From: Intrasporangiaceae bacterium URHB0013
Lineage (GTDB): Bacteria; Actinomycetota; Actinomycetes; Actinomycetales; Dermatophilaceae
Reading direction: 5' to 3'
DNA: 64,000 nucleotides
NCBI GenBank assembly: GCA_000620545.1
Contig: JIBA01000015.1
Span: 62,001 to 126,000, forward strand
Shown here: one piece after another, positions 44,297 to 52,191 of the stretch
Numbering within the stretch: position 1 is the first letter of the stretch
Layout: each line of letters begins with the position of its first letter
Notes under the pieces: generated by a model
Database searches by the model: none
The model's input: the letters and a program-made list of their open reading frames with translations, nothing else
Told to the model about the DNA's origin: nothing
Program-made: the position numbers and the translations under genes

Positions 44297-45757
44297 ATGT
44301 CCCAGGGGACCACAACGAGAACGTCCACGAGCGCCTTGGCGCCCATGCTGGTGATCGCCAGTGCCCAGTTGATGCTGGTGCTCGACGACTCGATCGTGAA
44401 CATTGCGCTACCCACGATTCAGCGCGAGCTCGGCGTCGACCCCGTGCACCTGCCGTGGATCGTCAACGGCTACATCCTCACCTTCGGTGCCCTGCTCGTC
44501 CTCGGCGGACGGATCGGCGACCTGTGGGGCCGCCGCCACACGCTCCAGGCCGGCCTCGCCCTGTTCGTCATCGGTTCCGTGGCCGGCGGCCTCGGCGACA
44601 GCACTGAGATGCTGATCGCTGCGCGGGCCATGCAAGGTGTCGGCGCGGCCCTGACCGCACCGAACGCGCTCGCCCTGATCGCGACGACCTTTCCCGAGCG
44701 CAAGACCCGCGATTCCGCCCTTGCCTTGTACGGCGCCATGTCGGGCCTCGGCATCGTGGTTGGCCTGCTGCTCGGCGGCGTGCTGACCGACATCGCTGGG
44801 TGGCGGTGGGTGTTCTTCATCAACGTCCCCATCGGGCTGCTCATGCTCCTGGGTAGCCGCACGCTCGTCGGCGCCGCAGCTCACCGTGGCCAGCTCGGCG
44901 TCCTCGGAGCCGCGCTAGGAACCGCCGGCATGTTTGCACTGGTCTATGCGGTCACCCAGTTCGGTGAGGACGGCTTCACCGACCCGGTGGCGCTCGCTCT
45001 GGTCGCCGCCGCGGCGGCGCTCCTCGTCGCCTTTGTGGCGAACCAGTCCCGCAGCCGCACCCCGTTGCTGCCCCTGAGCCTGCTCCACGACCGCAACCGC
45101 GCCGGCGCCTACCTGACCATGCTGCTGCTCGCCATTGGCCCGATGGGCACCTTCTACGTCATCACCCTGCACCTCCAGCAGGTCGCGGGATTCAGCCCCT
45201 TGCAAACCGGCGTCGCCTGGCTGCCGTTCGCCGTCGGCATCGTCCTCGGCGCCGGCGCGGCACCCAAGCTCCTGCTGCACACCGGCCCCCGCTACGTCGC
45301 CGCACTCGGCGCCCTGCTCAGCGCCGGCGCCGCGCTGTGGCTGTCCGCCATTGAGACCGACACCAGCTACTGGACGTACCTCGCCCCCGCCATGCTCGTC
45401 CTCGCGCTCGGCTTCGGCCTCGGCGTCATGGCACTCACCCAAGCCGCCGTCTACCACGTCGAGCAAGACAAGGCCGGCGTCGCCTCAGCGTTGCTCAACT
45501 CTGCGCAACAGATCGGCGTCGCTCTTGGACTCACGGTCCTCGCCGGGGTGGCTGCCACCGTCACCGCGCAGGATGAGAACGCCGCTGACGCGACCACGGC
45601 GCTCGTCGGCGGCTACGGCACCGCCCTCAGCCTCGCCGCCGCGCTCCTCTTTGCGGCCGCGATCCTGGCGCTCGCCACACTGAGGAGCCAGCCAACCGGG
45701 TCGAGTCAGGTTTCGGCCACCGCAACGAACGAAGAGTCAGCCATCACCATGCACTGA
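44297..45757 (+). CDS. MFS multidrug efflux transporter (DHA2, 14 TMS)
   Basis: A 486-residue proton-driven exporter of the DHA2/EmrB-QacA family. It has the DHA2 start signature LMLVLDDSIVNIALPTI, the motif A loop GGRIGDLWGRRHTL, and ARAMQGVGAALTAPNALALI. Motif C is only partly kept (GLGIVVGLLLGGVL). About 14 hydrophobic helices are present. ATG 44297 with GAGAGG upstream. The CsoR-type operator in front suggests induction by a metal or thiol stress rather than by a drug-binding TetR. Codon choice is somewhat freer than in the housekeeping neighbours. A perfect 16-bp hairpin follows the 3' region. Confidence 0.92.
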   Translation: MSQGTTTRTSTSALAPMLVIASAQLMLVLDDSIVNIALPTIQRELGVDPVHLPWIVNGYILTFGALLVLGGRIGDLWGRRHTLQAGLALFVIGSVAGGLGDSTEMLIAARAMQGVGAALTAPNALALIATTFPERKTRDSALALYGAMSGLGIVVGLLLGGVLTDIAGWRWVFFINVPIGLLMLLGSRTLVGAAAHRGQLGVLGAALGTAGMFALVYAVTQFGEDGFTDPVALALVAAAAALLVAFVANQSRSRTPLLPLSLLHDRNRAGAYLTMLLLAIGPMGTFYVITLHLQQVAGFSPLQTGVAWLPFAVGIVLGAGAAPKLLLHTGPRYVAALGALLSAGAALWLSAIETDTSYWTYLAPAMLVLALGFGLGVMALTQAAVYHVEQDKAGVASALLNSAQQIGVALGLTVLAGVAATVTAQDENAADATTALVGGYGTALSLAAALLFAAAILALATLRSQPTGSSQVSATATNEESAITMH

Positions 45758-46039
45758 TCTGGCTCCCTTTCTGTGGCAAGACGCGGCTGGGAGGTGCGTT
45801 CTGCGCCGGATGGTGACAGGTCCGGGAAGTGGCTTCCGCGTCGACCCGCTCACGGGTCTTAACGACCTCATCCCGCGGCCGGTCCGTGGACAACCGCGCC
45901 TTCGCCTGCGCCGCGGACACGTACTGCTTCGCGCCACCTGGCAAGATTCCGAAACAGGATTCGGTGCGGTGCGGGGTCTTGGACCACGCCGCCGTCCGCC
46001 CGTTCCTCGAGGTGACCCGCGGGGTCGGCTGAAGAACGT
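45758..46039. other. Gap with no recognisable gene
   Basis: Between the MFS stop and the terminator at 46040 no frame looks like a gene. Short open frames on both strands give Arg/Pro-rich translations without known motifs. It may be degraded coding DNA of the accessory block, but nothing supports a specific origin. Confidence 0.5.
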
Positions 46040-46077
46040 CAGTAGCCGCCCACACGACCTGGTGTGGGCGGCTACTG
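46040..46077. terminator. Perfect 16-bp hairpin between convergent MFS and GH92 genes
   Basis: CAGTAGCCGCCCACAC / GTGTGGGCGGCTACTG with a 6-nt loop. It is placed to terminate both the MFS and the GH92 transcripts. Confidence 0.85.
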
Positions 46078-46117
46078 GCCTGTGAGGCGTGGTCCCCTCG
46101 AGGCCCAGTGCGTGTCG

Positions 46118-48670
46118 CTACCGGCTGACGGACCCTGAGGCAGTTGGCCTCGTGTAGTCGGCGGATGCGCCCGAAGGCGGCGTGAGCGCGTCAGCGGATG
46201 CCCACGAGGTGGGGCGCGTGCTGAGCGTGACGGCGAGGTCAGCGCCGTTCTTGATGGAGCGCAGCGGCAACCACGAGCCCTGCTGTGCCGTCCCGTCGAC
46301 GGTCATGGCCGCGATGAACGGGTCGGTGGCTGCGTCCCGATCGGTGGTGATGCGCACGGGCTTGTTCTTCAGCCAGACCGTGGCGGCCTGGAACTGCGGG
46401 GTTGACAGCGCGAGCCCGGAGGAGGAACCGACCGTCGGGTACATGCCCAGGGCCGCGAAGACGTACCAGCTGGACAGGGCGCCCATGTCGTCGTTGCCGG
46501 GAAGGCCGTCCCGTCCGGTTCCGAAAGTGACGTCCATCAGCTTCTGCACGATGTACTGGCTCGAGGCGGGTGCGCCGGCCCAGTTGTACGCCCACGGCGC
46601 GTTGAAGCTCATCTCGTTGCCCATGTAGTAGGTCTGCGCGTCCTGACCACCGTTGAGCTGCTGCAGCGTGGGCGTGGTCGAGAGCGTCGAGTCGATGGAG
46701 AAGAGCCGGTTCAGGCGGGCGACGGCCTGCTCCTTGCCGCCGATCGCGTTGATGAGGTCGGCCCAGGCGTAACCGAAGGACCAGAAATAGTTCGGCTCCG
46801 TCGACTCATGGAAGGTGCCGGGCTGCAGCGGCCCGGGGGTGCCCGGAGTCGTCGGTGCGGCGCGGGTCGCGATGCGGCCGTTGTCCGCGTCGAAGATCTT
46901 GCGCCACCAGCCGGCCCGGTCGACCAGCTTGGCCAGGTCGGCCTGGGTGACGTCGACTTGCGGGTCGGTCCGGACAGACGCGGGCACCTCGGAGAGGAAC
47001 GCGGCCGCCGCGCGGTCGCTGTTCCACCGCTCGATGTTGCTCGAGGACCACTCCGGGCTCGGGTAGTAGCCGTCGCGCAGGTACTGCTCGGCGCTGCTCA
47101 TGCTCTTGTTCGCGTTGCACGCGCTGGCCGGGTCGAAGACCGACTGCTTCACCAGCCGGGCAGCGGTGGTCACGTCGAAGTCCTTGGCCCCGAAGGAGTA
47201 CGTCCCGGCGAGGACCGGCAGCGCGTTGTCGCCGGCCATCGGGGTCGAGTCGTCGCTGGCGTCGACCCAGTGCGGGAACGCGCCGCACTGCTGCGCGTCG
47301 ACCACCAGCGACTGCATCATCTCGCTGGCCTCCTTCGGCGCGAGGAGCGCGAGCAGCTGCGCCTGGGAGCGGTAGGTGTCCCACAGTGAGAAGCTGCTGT
47401 AGTGCGTCCCGTAGCTGCCCTTGCTGCCGTCGGGCCGGGTGTAGGAGTAGTCGGCCACGTTGGCGACAGGTCGCTGCTCGACTCCACCGGTCGTGTCGAC
47501 CGCGGTCGCCAACGGACGCTGCGCCTTCATGCTGCGGAAGTCGCCGTTGACGTCGGAGTAGACGGTCGGGGAGGCGAACACGCGGTACAGGGCGGTGTAG
47601 AACTTGACGAGCTTGTCCCGCTGCGCGGGGGTCAGCGTGGCGGGGGTGGTGGCCGCCTGGTCGACCTGGACCGTGTTGAGCCGGGCGTTCCAGGCGGCAT
47701 CGGCGGCCTTGCGGGTCTGCTCGAAGCTACCGGTGGCGTTCTCGGTGTGCAGGTTGAGCTTGGCGTTGGCGACGCTGACCGCCGAGATCCCGACCCGCAT
47801 CCGCAGCACCGGGTCCGTCGTGGGCAGGTCGTAGTGCAGCAGCGCCGCCCCGTCGCGGACGGTGTTGACACCGGACTCCGTCGTCTTGACCAGAGGCTTG
47901 TCGAACTCGGCGTAGAAGTAGACCGGCGAGTTGTACGGCGTCCCGTACGGGGTGCAGAACGCGGGTGCGACGGACTGCCCGGACAGGACCCGGCCAGCGT
48001 CGCTCACGCTCAGCGACACGTGCTCCGAGGTGACCTTGCCGGCCTCGGTGCGTCGGTTGCTGTTGCCGTTCAGGCGCGTGTCGATGGAGAAGTAGCCCGA
48101 GCCCGCATCCGGGTAGGTCAGCTGCGCCATGCCGGTGCGGGTCGTCGCGGTCAGGTCGACCTTGACCTTGTTGTCCAGGGTGACGCCGTAGTGGCCGGGT
48201 GAGGCGGACTCGGTGCTGGTGCGGAAGCTGACGCCGGCCGGAACCCCGGTGCTCGAGGCGACCGGGGCGGGCGCCGAGGCGGGCATCATGCCGACGGCTC
48301 CCTGTCCGGGACACCCGACACCGTTCAGGTGGGTGAGGCTGAAGAAGTTGATCCGGCCCGTGGCTGCGGTGGGCGGGTTGAGGTACCCGCCAGAGCCGTT
48401 GAAGTTGGTCCGCGGCATGTCGGGCCCGAAGTTGGTGAAGCCGAACGGAACCTTCGCCCCGGGGTTGTTGTTCCCGGCATAGCCGCTCGTGGCAGACACC
48501 GCGGTCCCGATGAACGGGTTCACGTACTGCGTCAGAGGCAGCACGTCCCGGTGCTGGGGCGGCACGGCGCGATGGCCTTCGGCGAGCGCCGACGCTCCGG
48601 AGCCGGCTGCGAGAAGACCAATGGCCGCGACAGCGACCGCCCACCTTCTGCTGGACATGGAATGGGACAT
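46118..48670 (-). CDS. Secreted GH92 family alpha-mannosidase
   Basis: An 850-residue secreted exo-glycosidase of family GH92, calcium-dependent enzymes that remove alpha-linked mannose from N-glycans or mannans. A signal peptide (AVAVAAIGLLAAGSGASALA) is followed by the N-terminal beta-sandwich (DVLPLTQYVNPFIGT, FSLTHLNGVGCPGQG). The catalytic (alpha/alpha)6 domain has SSFSLWDTYRSQAQLLALL, GAFPHWVDASDDSTPMAGDN, NEMSFNAPWAYNW and PGNDDMGALSSWYVFAALGM. The DD in GNDD is the family's catalytic-base region. ATG 48670 with AAGGAG upstream. Divergent from the cyclase-STAND regulator. A strain using fungal or plant mannan, or its own mannolipids, would benefit. Confidence 0.93.
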   Translation of the reverse strand: MSHSMSSRRWAVAVAAIGLLAAGSGASALAEGHRAVPPQHRDVLPLTQYVNPFIGTAVSATSGYAGNNNPGAKVPFGFTNFGPDMPRTNFNGSGGYLNPPTAATGRINFFSLTHLNGVGCPGQGAVGMMPASAPAPVASSTGVPAGVSFRTSTESASPGHYGVTLDNKVKVDLTATTRTGMAQLTYPDAGSGYFSIDTRLNGNSNRRTEAGKVTSEHVSLSVSDAGRVLSGQSVAPAFCTPYGTPYNSPVYFYAEFDKPLVKTTESGVNTVRDGAALLHYDLPTTDPVLRMRVGISAVSVANAKLNLHTENATGSFEQTRKAADAAWNARLNTVQVDQAATTPATLTPAQRDKLVKFYTALYRVFASPTVYSDVNGDFRSMKAQRPLATAVDTTGGVEQRPVANVADYSYTRPDGSKGSYGTHYSSFSLWDTYRSQAQLLALLAPKEASEMMQSLVVDAQQCGAFPHWVDASDDSTPMAGDNALPVLAGTYSFGAKDFDVTTAARLVKQSVFDPASACNANKSMSSAEQYLRDGYYPSPEWSSSNIERWNSDRAAAAFLSEVPASVRTDPQVDVTQADLAKLVDRAGWWRKIFDADNGRIATRAAPTTPGTPGPLQPGTFHESTEPNYFWSFGYAWADLINAIGGKEQAVARLNRLFSIDSTLSTTPTLQQLNGGQDAQTYYMGNEMSFNAPWAYNWAGAPASSQYIVQKLMDVTFGTGRDGLPGNDDMGALSSWYVFAALGMYPTVGSSSGLALSTPQFQAATVWLKNKPVRITTDRDAATDPFIAAMTVDGTAQQGSWLPLRSIKNGADLAVTLSTRPTSWASADALTPPSGASADYTRPTASGSVSR

Positions 48671-48743
48671 CGTTGGCGCTCCTTCTCCCCGGCGCTGGGG
48701 CGTGGTCGTTTGGCGCGGCCACGGTAGGGGCCGGCCAGAAGAC

Positions 48744-48772
48744 CGGACAAGACGGACCGGCGCCCTTGTCCG
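48744..48772. promoter_or_regulatory. Inverted repeat CGGACAAG-N13-CTTGTCCG in the GH92/regulator gap
   Basis: A perfect 8-bp inverted repeat in the 319-bp divergent gap (48671-48989), about 75 bp before the GH92 start. A 10-bp palindrome CAAGGCCTTG follows at 48833, and a TTGACG (48933) with a weak -10 could be the regulator's promoter. Otherwise no gene is seen in the gap. Confidence 0.5.
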
Positions 48773-48989
48773 ATTCGGAGGCCACAGAAGACAAGATCTG
48801 CCAGCACGCCGGCCACTTGCCAAGGCGCAGTCCAAGGCCTTGTCGCGCGGCACCAGGCACCTGACCACCATCCCGTGGATCGACTCGCCACTTGGTTTCT
48901 GCAGGAGCCATCTATGGGTGCGCGCAAAGTCCTTGACGCGCCGCAATCACAGCACTCACGCTCAGAACGGCGAGTGCGAAGGAGGCGCC

Positions 48990-51644
48990 GTGCGGGAGCT
49001 GCCGTTCGGGACGGTGTCGATGCTGTTCTCCGACATCGAGGGCTCGACCCTGATGTTGAGCCGTCTGGGCCACCGGTACACCGACGCGCTGGACGGCCAC
49101 CGTCACGTCTTGCGTTCCGCGTGGGCCGATCACGGGGGCACCGAGATGGGCACCGAGGGAGACAGCTTCTTCGTGGTGTTTCCGACAGCCGGGGGTGCGG
49201 TCCAGGCAGCTGTCCAGGCCCAGCTCGGACTGGAGGGCCGGACGTGGCCCGGGGACGAGCGCCTGCGCGTCCGCATGGGCATCCACACCGGGACACCACA
49301 GGTTCACCAAGAGGACTACGTCGGGATGGACGTGCACCGCGCAGCCCGCATCGCCGCCTCCGCACACGGCGGACAGGCCGTGCTGTCGTCGGTGTCTGCC
49401 GAGCTCGCTCGCGACGCTCTGCCCGATGGTGTCGCCCTGAAAGACCTCGGCCGCCACCGCCTCAAGGACATCGCAGAGCCCGAGCGGCTCTTCCAGCTGA
49501 CGGTGGACGGCCTGCAGAACGACTTCCCGCCGCTCAGGACGCTTGGCGCTGCGTCCCGCCTGCCGGTCCCGACGACCCACCTGGTCGGACGCGAGCAGGC
49601 GGTCGCGGAGCTGGTCGACCTAGTGGGGTCGGCCGGTTTCCGACTGGTCACGCTGAGCGGCCCAGGCGGCACCGGCAAGACACGACTCGCGATCGAGGTG
49701 GCCACACGACTCACGGCACGCTTCCCCGACGGCATCTACTTCGTGCCCATCGCGTCGGCCACAACGCCCGAAGTGGCGTGGACGACGCTCGGCGACGTGC
49801 TCGAGGTGCCGCGGGGCAGCCGCCAGCCACCGCGTCTTTTCGAGCAACTGTCGAACCGGGCGGCCCTGTTCGTCCTGGACAGCCTCGAGCAGCTCCCCGA
49901 GGCCGACGACGTGGTCTCCGAGCTGCTGGCGGCAGCGCCGCGCGCGGCGGTCATGGCGACCTCACGGCGGCCGCTGGCCGTGCCGGGTGAGCACCTCTAC
50001 CCGGTCCCGCCCCTGGGCTTGCCGTCCGGTGCCACGGTGGCCGATGCCGAGGAGTCACCAGCAGTGCAGCTGTTCCTCGAGCAGGCCCGCAGCGTGCGCC
50101 CGGACTTTTCTCTCAGCCCGGAGAACGTCGACGCAGTGGCTGACATCTGTCGACGCCTGGACGGGCTGCCGCTGGCGATCGAGCTGACCGCCGCGCGGAC
50201 CCGTCTGCTCGGTCCACAGGCGCTGCTTCGTCGGATCGACACGACGCTCGACCTCAAGTCGATGAGCAGGCAGGGGCCACCGAGACACCGGACGCTGCGC
50301 GAGACCATCGCCTGGTCCTACGACCTGCTACCCGAGGGTCATCAGAGGTTCTTCCGCCGGCTGGGGGTGTTCGCGGGTGGGGCAGACCTGGAGGCGCTGA
50401 CCGCAGTCGCGCTCCCCGCCGTGTCGGGAGACGTGCCCGGCGACCCGCTGGACCTCGTGGCCGATCTCGTGGACGCCAGTCTTGCACTCGTGTCCGAGGC
50501 TCCAGACGGCGAGCCGCGTGTCACCGTCCTGGAGACGATCCGGTCCTTCGCTCTGTCGGAGCTGCGCGCCACGGGTCAGCTCGACGCGGCACGGTCCGCG
50601 CACGGCCACCACTTCCTGGAGGTGGCCGAACGGCTCAAGGTGACCCGCGACTCCGACCATCTCGTCGCCCTTGGCCAGGCGGAGACCGAGCTCGACAACT
50701 TCCGTGAGGCCCTGACCTGGGGTCTTCATCATGGCGGGGCGACCGAGGGCTTGGATCTCGCTGCGACGGCGACCGCGCTCCAGTTGGCGACGTCGCTCGG
50801 ATGGCTCTGGTATACGGGCGGATACGTGGCCGAGGGGTGCCGTTGGTTCGAGCTGGCCCTCGCACGCGCCGGGAGCGCACCGTCGGCGGTGCTCGCCGAA
50901 TGCCTCGGGACCTACGCCAACCTGCAGATCGCGCGAGGGGACGCCGATCACGCCCTTGAGCTCGCCACACGGAGCCTGAACATGGCGCGTGCGGTGGCGG
51001 ACGAGGAACGGGAAGCCTTCGCGATGGGGGTCCTCGGGACGGCGCAGCTGCACCTGGGGGACGTCGACTCAGCCCGCCGGACGTTCGAGGAGTCCCTGTT
51101 GCTGCACCGGCGCATCGGAATCCAGTTCCGGCTCACGCGCGCCCTCGGCAACCTCGCCGGTGTCGAGGAGGAGCTGGGTCACTACGCGCGTGCCGAGGAG
51201 CTGACCCAGGAGGCGCTCGAGATCCTCAGGGCGGCCGGCGACGAGCACGAGACCGCAGTCCAGGGCCAGAACCTCGCCAACCTGCTGGCGGTGAGTGGGC
51301 GCCCGGAGGAAGCCGGCCGGCTCGCCCAGTCGCTGATCGAGCCGATCGTCCGGCTGCGCAGTCCCAACCTCACCATGGCGTTCGCCAACACCTACACGAA
51401 CATCCTCATCGCGCTCGGCGACCCGGTGCGGGCTGCGCACCTGATCGGCGCCGAGGAAGCCATGAGGGACCGCTTGTCGCTTCCCAACCCCTTCCAGGAG
51501 GAGGAACGGGCCGAGGCCTGGGCCGCAGCCGAGGGGCTCATTTCCGCCGAGGAGTGGGGACGCGAGATCCGGACCGGGCGCGAGGTCTCGGTGGAAGACC
51601 TGCTGCTCGCACTCGCCGACGGACCTGATTCCGACTCAGGTTGA
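48990..51644 (+). CDS. Class III cyclase-like / STAND ATPase / TPR regulator
   Basis: An 884-residue signalling protein. Residues 5-165 are a class III nucleotide-cyclase-like domain: metal Asp in LFSDIEGST and in TEGDSFFVVF, and the transition-state Arg in VHRAARIAAS. The position before TEGD, usually Lys for the purine, is Gly, and the usual Asn before RAAR is His. Activity or specificity is therefore uncertain. Next is a STAND NTPase: P-loop SGPGGTGKTRLA (near 224), Walker B LFVLDSLEQLPE (near 293), ATSRRPLAVPGE, and the GLPLAIE motif (near 390). A winged-helix and TPR-like helical repeats (about 600-840) follow. There is no C-terminal LuxR or BTAD DNA-binding domain. GTG 48990 with AGGAGG upstream. 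Followed after 15 bp by a lipoprotein gene. Confidence 0.9.
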   Translation: MRELPFGTVSMLFSDIEGSTLMLSRLGHRYTDALDGHRHVLRSAWADHGGTEMGTEGDSFFVVFPTAGGAVQAAVQAQLGLEGRTWPGDERLRVRMGIHTGTPQVHQEDYVGMDVHRAARIAASAHGGQAVLSSVSAELARDALPDGVALKDLGRHRLKDIAEPERLFQLTVDGLQNDFPPLRTLGAASRLPVPTTHLVGREQAVAELVDLVGSAGFRLVTLSGPGGTGKTRLAIEVATRLTARFPDGIYFVPIASATTPEVAWTTLGDVLEVPRGSRQPPRLFEQLSNRAALFVLDSLEQLPEADDVVSELLAAAPRAAVMATSRRPLAVPGEHLYPVPPLGLPSGATVADAEESPAVQLFLEQARSVRPDFSLSPENVDAVADICRRLDGLPLAIELTAARTRLLGPQALLRRIDTTLDLKSMSRQGPPRHRTLRETIAWSYDLLPEGHQRFFRRLGVFAGGADLEALTAVALPAVSGDVPGDPLDLVADLVDASLALVSEAPDGEPRVTVLETIRSFALSELRATGQLDAARSAHGHHFLEVAERLKVTRDSDHLVALGQAETELDNFREALTWGLHHGGATEGLDLAATATALQLATSLGWLWYTGGYVAEGCRWFELALARAGSAPSAVLAECLGTYANLQIARGDADHALELATRSLNMARAVADEEREAFAMGVLGTAQLHLGDVDSARRTFEESLLLHRRIGIQFRLTRALGNLAGVEEELGHYARAEELTQEALEILRAAGDEHETAVQGQNLANLLAVSGRPEEAGRLAQSLIEPIVRLRSPNLTMAFANTYTNILIALGDPVRAAHLIGAEEAMRDRLSLPNPFQEEERAEAWAAAEGLISAEEWGREIRTGREVSVEDLLLALADGPDSDSG

Positions 51645-51659
51645 TGAGGAGGAGATCAC

Positions 51660-52070
51660 GTGATCCACTTTCCGCTCGCTGCCTTGGCCCTCGTCGCCCT
51701 CGTCACCTCCACCAGCTGCAGTGTCGGCGGTGGTGGGTCCGACCCTGTCGAGTCGGCCGCCACACCGCCGGCGGACCAGCCGACGTCCAAGGGCGACCCG
51801 ACCGCCGACGCGGTCGCTGATCTCGCGGCCCACACCGGCGTGGACCCAGCCGATGTACAGGTGGTCCTCCAGGAGGACGTGACCTGGCGCAACGGCGCCC
51901 TCGGGTGCGCTAAGCCCGGCAGCTCATACGTCCAGATGCTCGTGGAGGGCTACCGGATCGTGCTTCGAGCCGGTGGACGCGAGTACGTCTACCACGGCGC
52001 GCACGGCAAGCCGCCCTTCCGCTGTGACCTGCCCGACCCCAACGGTGCGGTCGGCCGCGCAGGGCAATGA
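51660..52070 (+). CDS. Small lipoprotein, function unknown
   Basis: A 136-residue lipoprotein with a short signal peptide and lipobox (VTSTSC, Cys 20). A Pro/Thr/Ser linker to about 50 follows. The mature domain (55-125) has AVADLAAHTGVDPADVQVVL, then EDVTWRNGALGCAKPGSSYV and ends with YHGAHGKPPFRCDLPDP; a Cys pair may form a disulfide. Similar domains occur in secreted actinobacterial proteins of unknown role (a domain of the kind found near protease inhibitors is a guess only). GTG 51660 with GAGGAGGAGAT upstream, 15 bp after the STAND gene, so it is in one transcript with it. Ends at a terminator shared with the convergent subtilase. Confidence 0.82.
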   Translation: MIHFPLAALALVALVTSTSCSVGGGGSDPVESAATPPADQPTSKGDPTADAVADLAAHTGVDPADVQVVLQEDVTWRNGALGCAKPGSSYVQMLVEGYRIVLRAGGREYVYHGAHGKPPFRCDLPDPNGAVGRAGQ

Positions 52071-52131
52071 GGCACTGACACCCATGAAGGACCCTGCAAC
52101 GCCTGCGGTCCTCGGCCGATCTGGACACAGG

Positions 52132-52169
52132 GCTCGGGCGGGACCCACCAGAGTGGATCCCGCCCGAGC
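52132..52169. terminator. Terminator between the lipoprotein and subtilase genes
   Basis: GCTCGGGCGGGA / TCCCGCCCGAGC form a perfect 12-bp stem, extendable with one mismatch into the loop region. It serves both convergent genes. Confidence 0.85.
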
Positions 52170-52191
52170 GACCGTCAGGACTGCTGAACCG

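Noticed and set aside
45829-46032. A 67-codon open frame in the gap after the MFS gene, considered as a gene or recombinase remnant
   Set aside because: No Shine-Dalgarno sequence and no recognisable motif in any frame; no convincing similarity to a recombinase.
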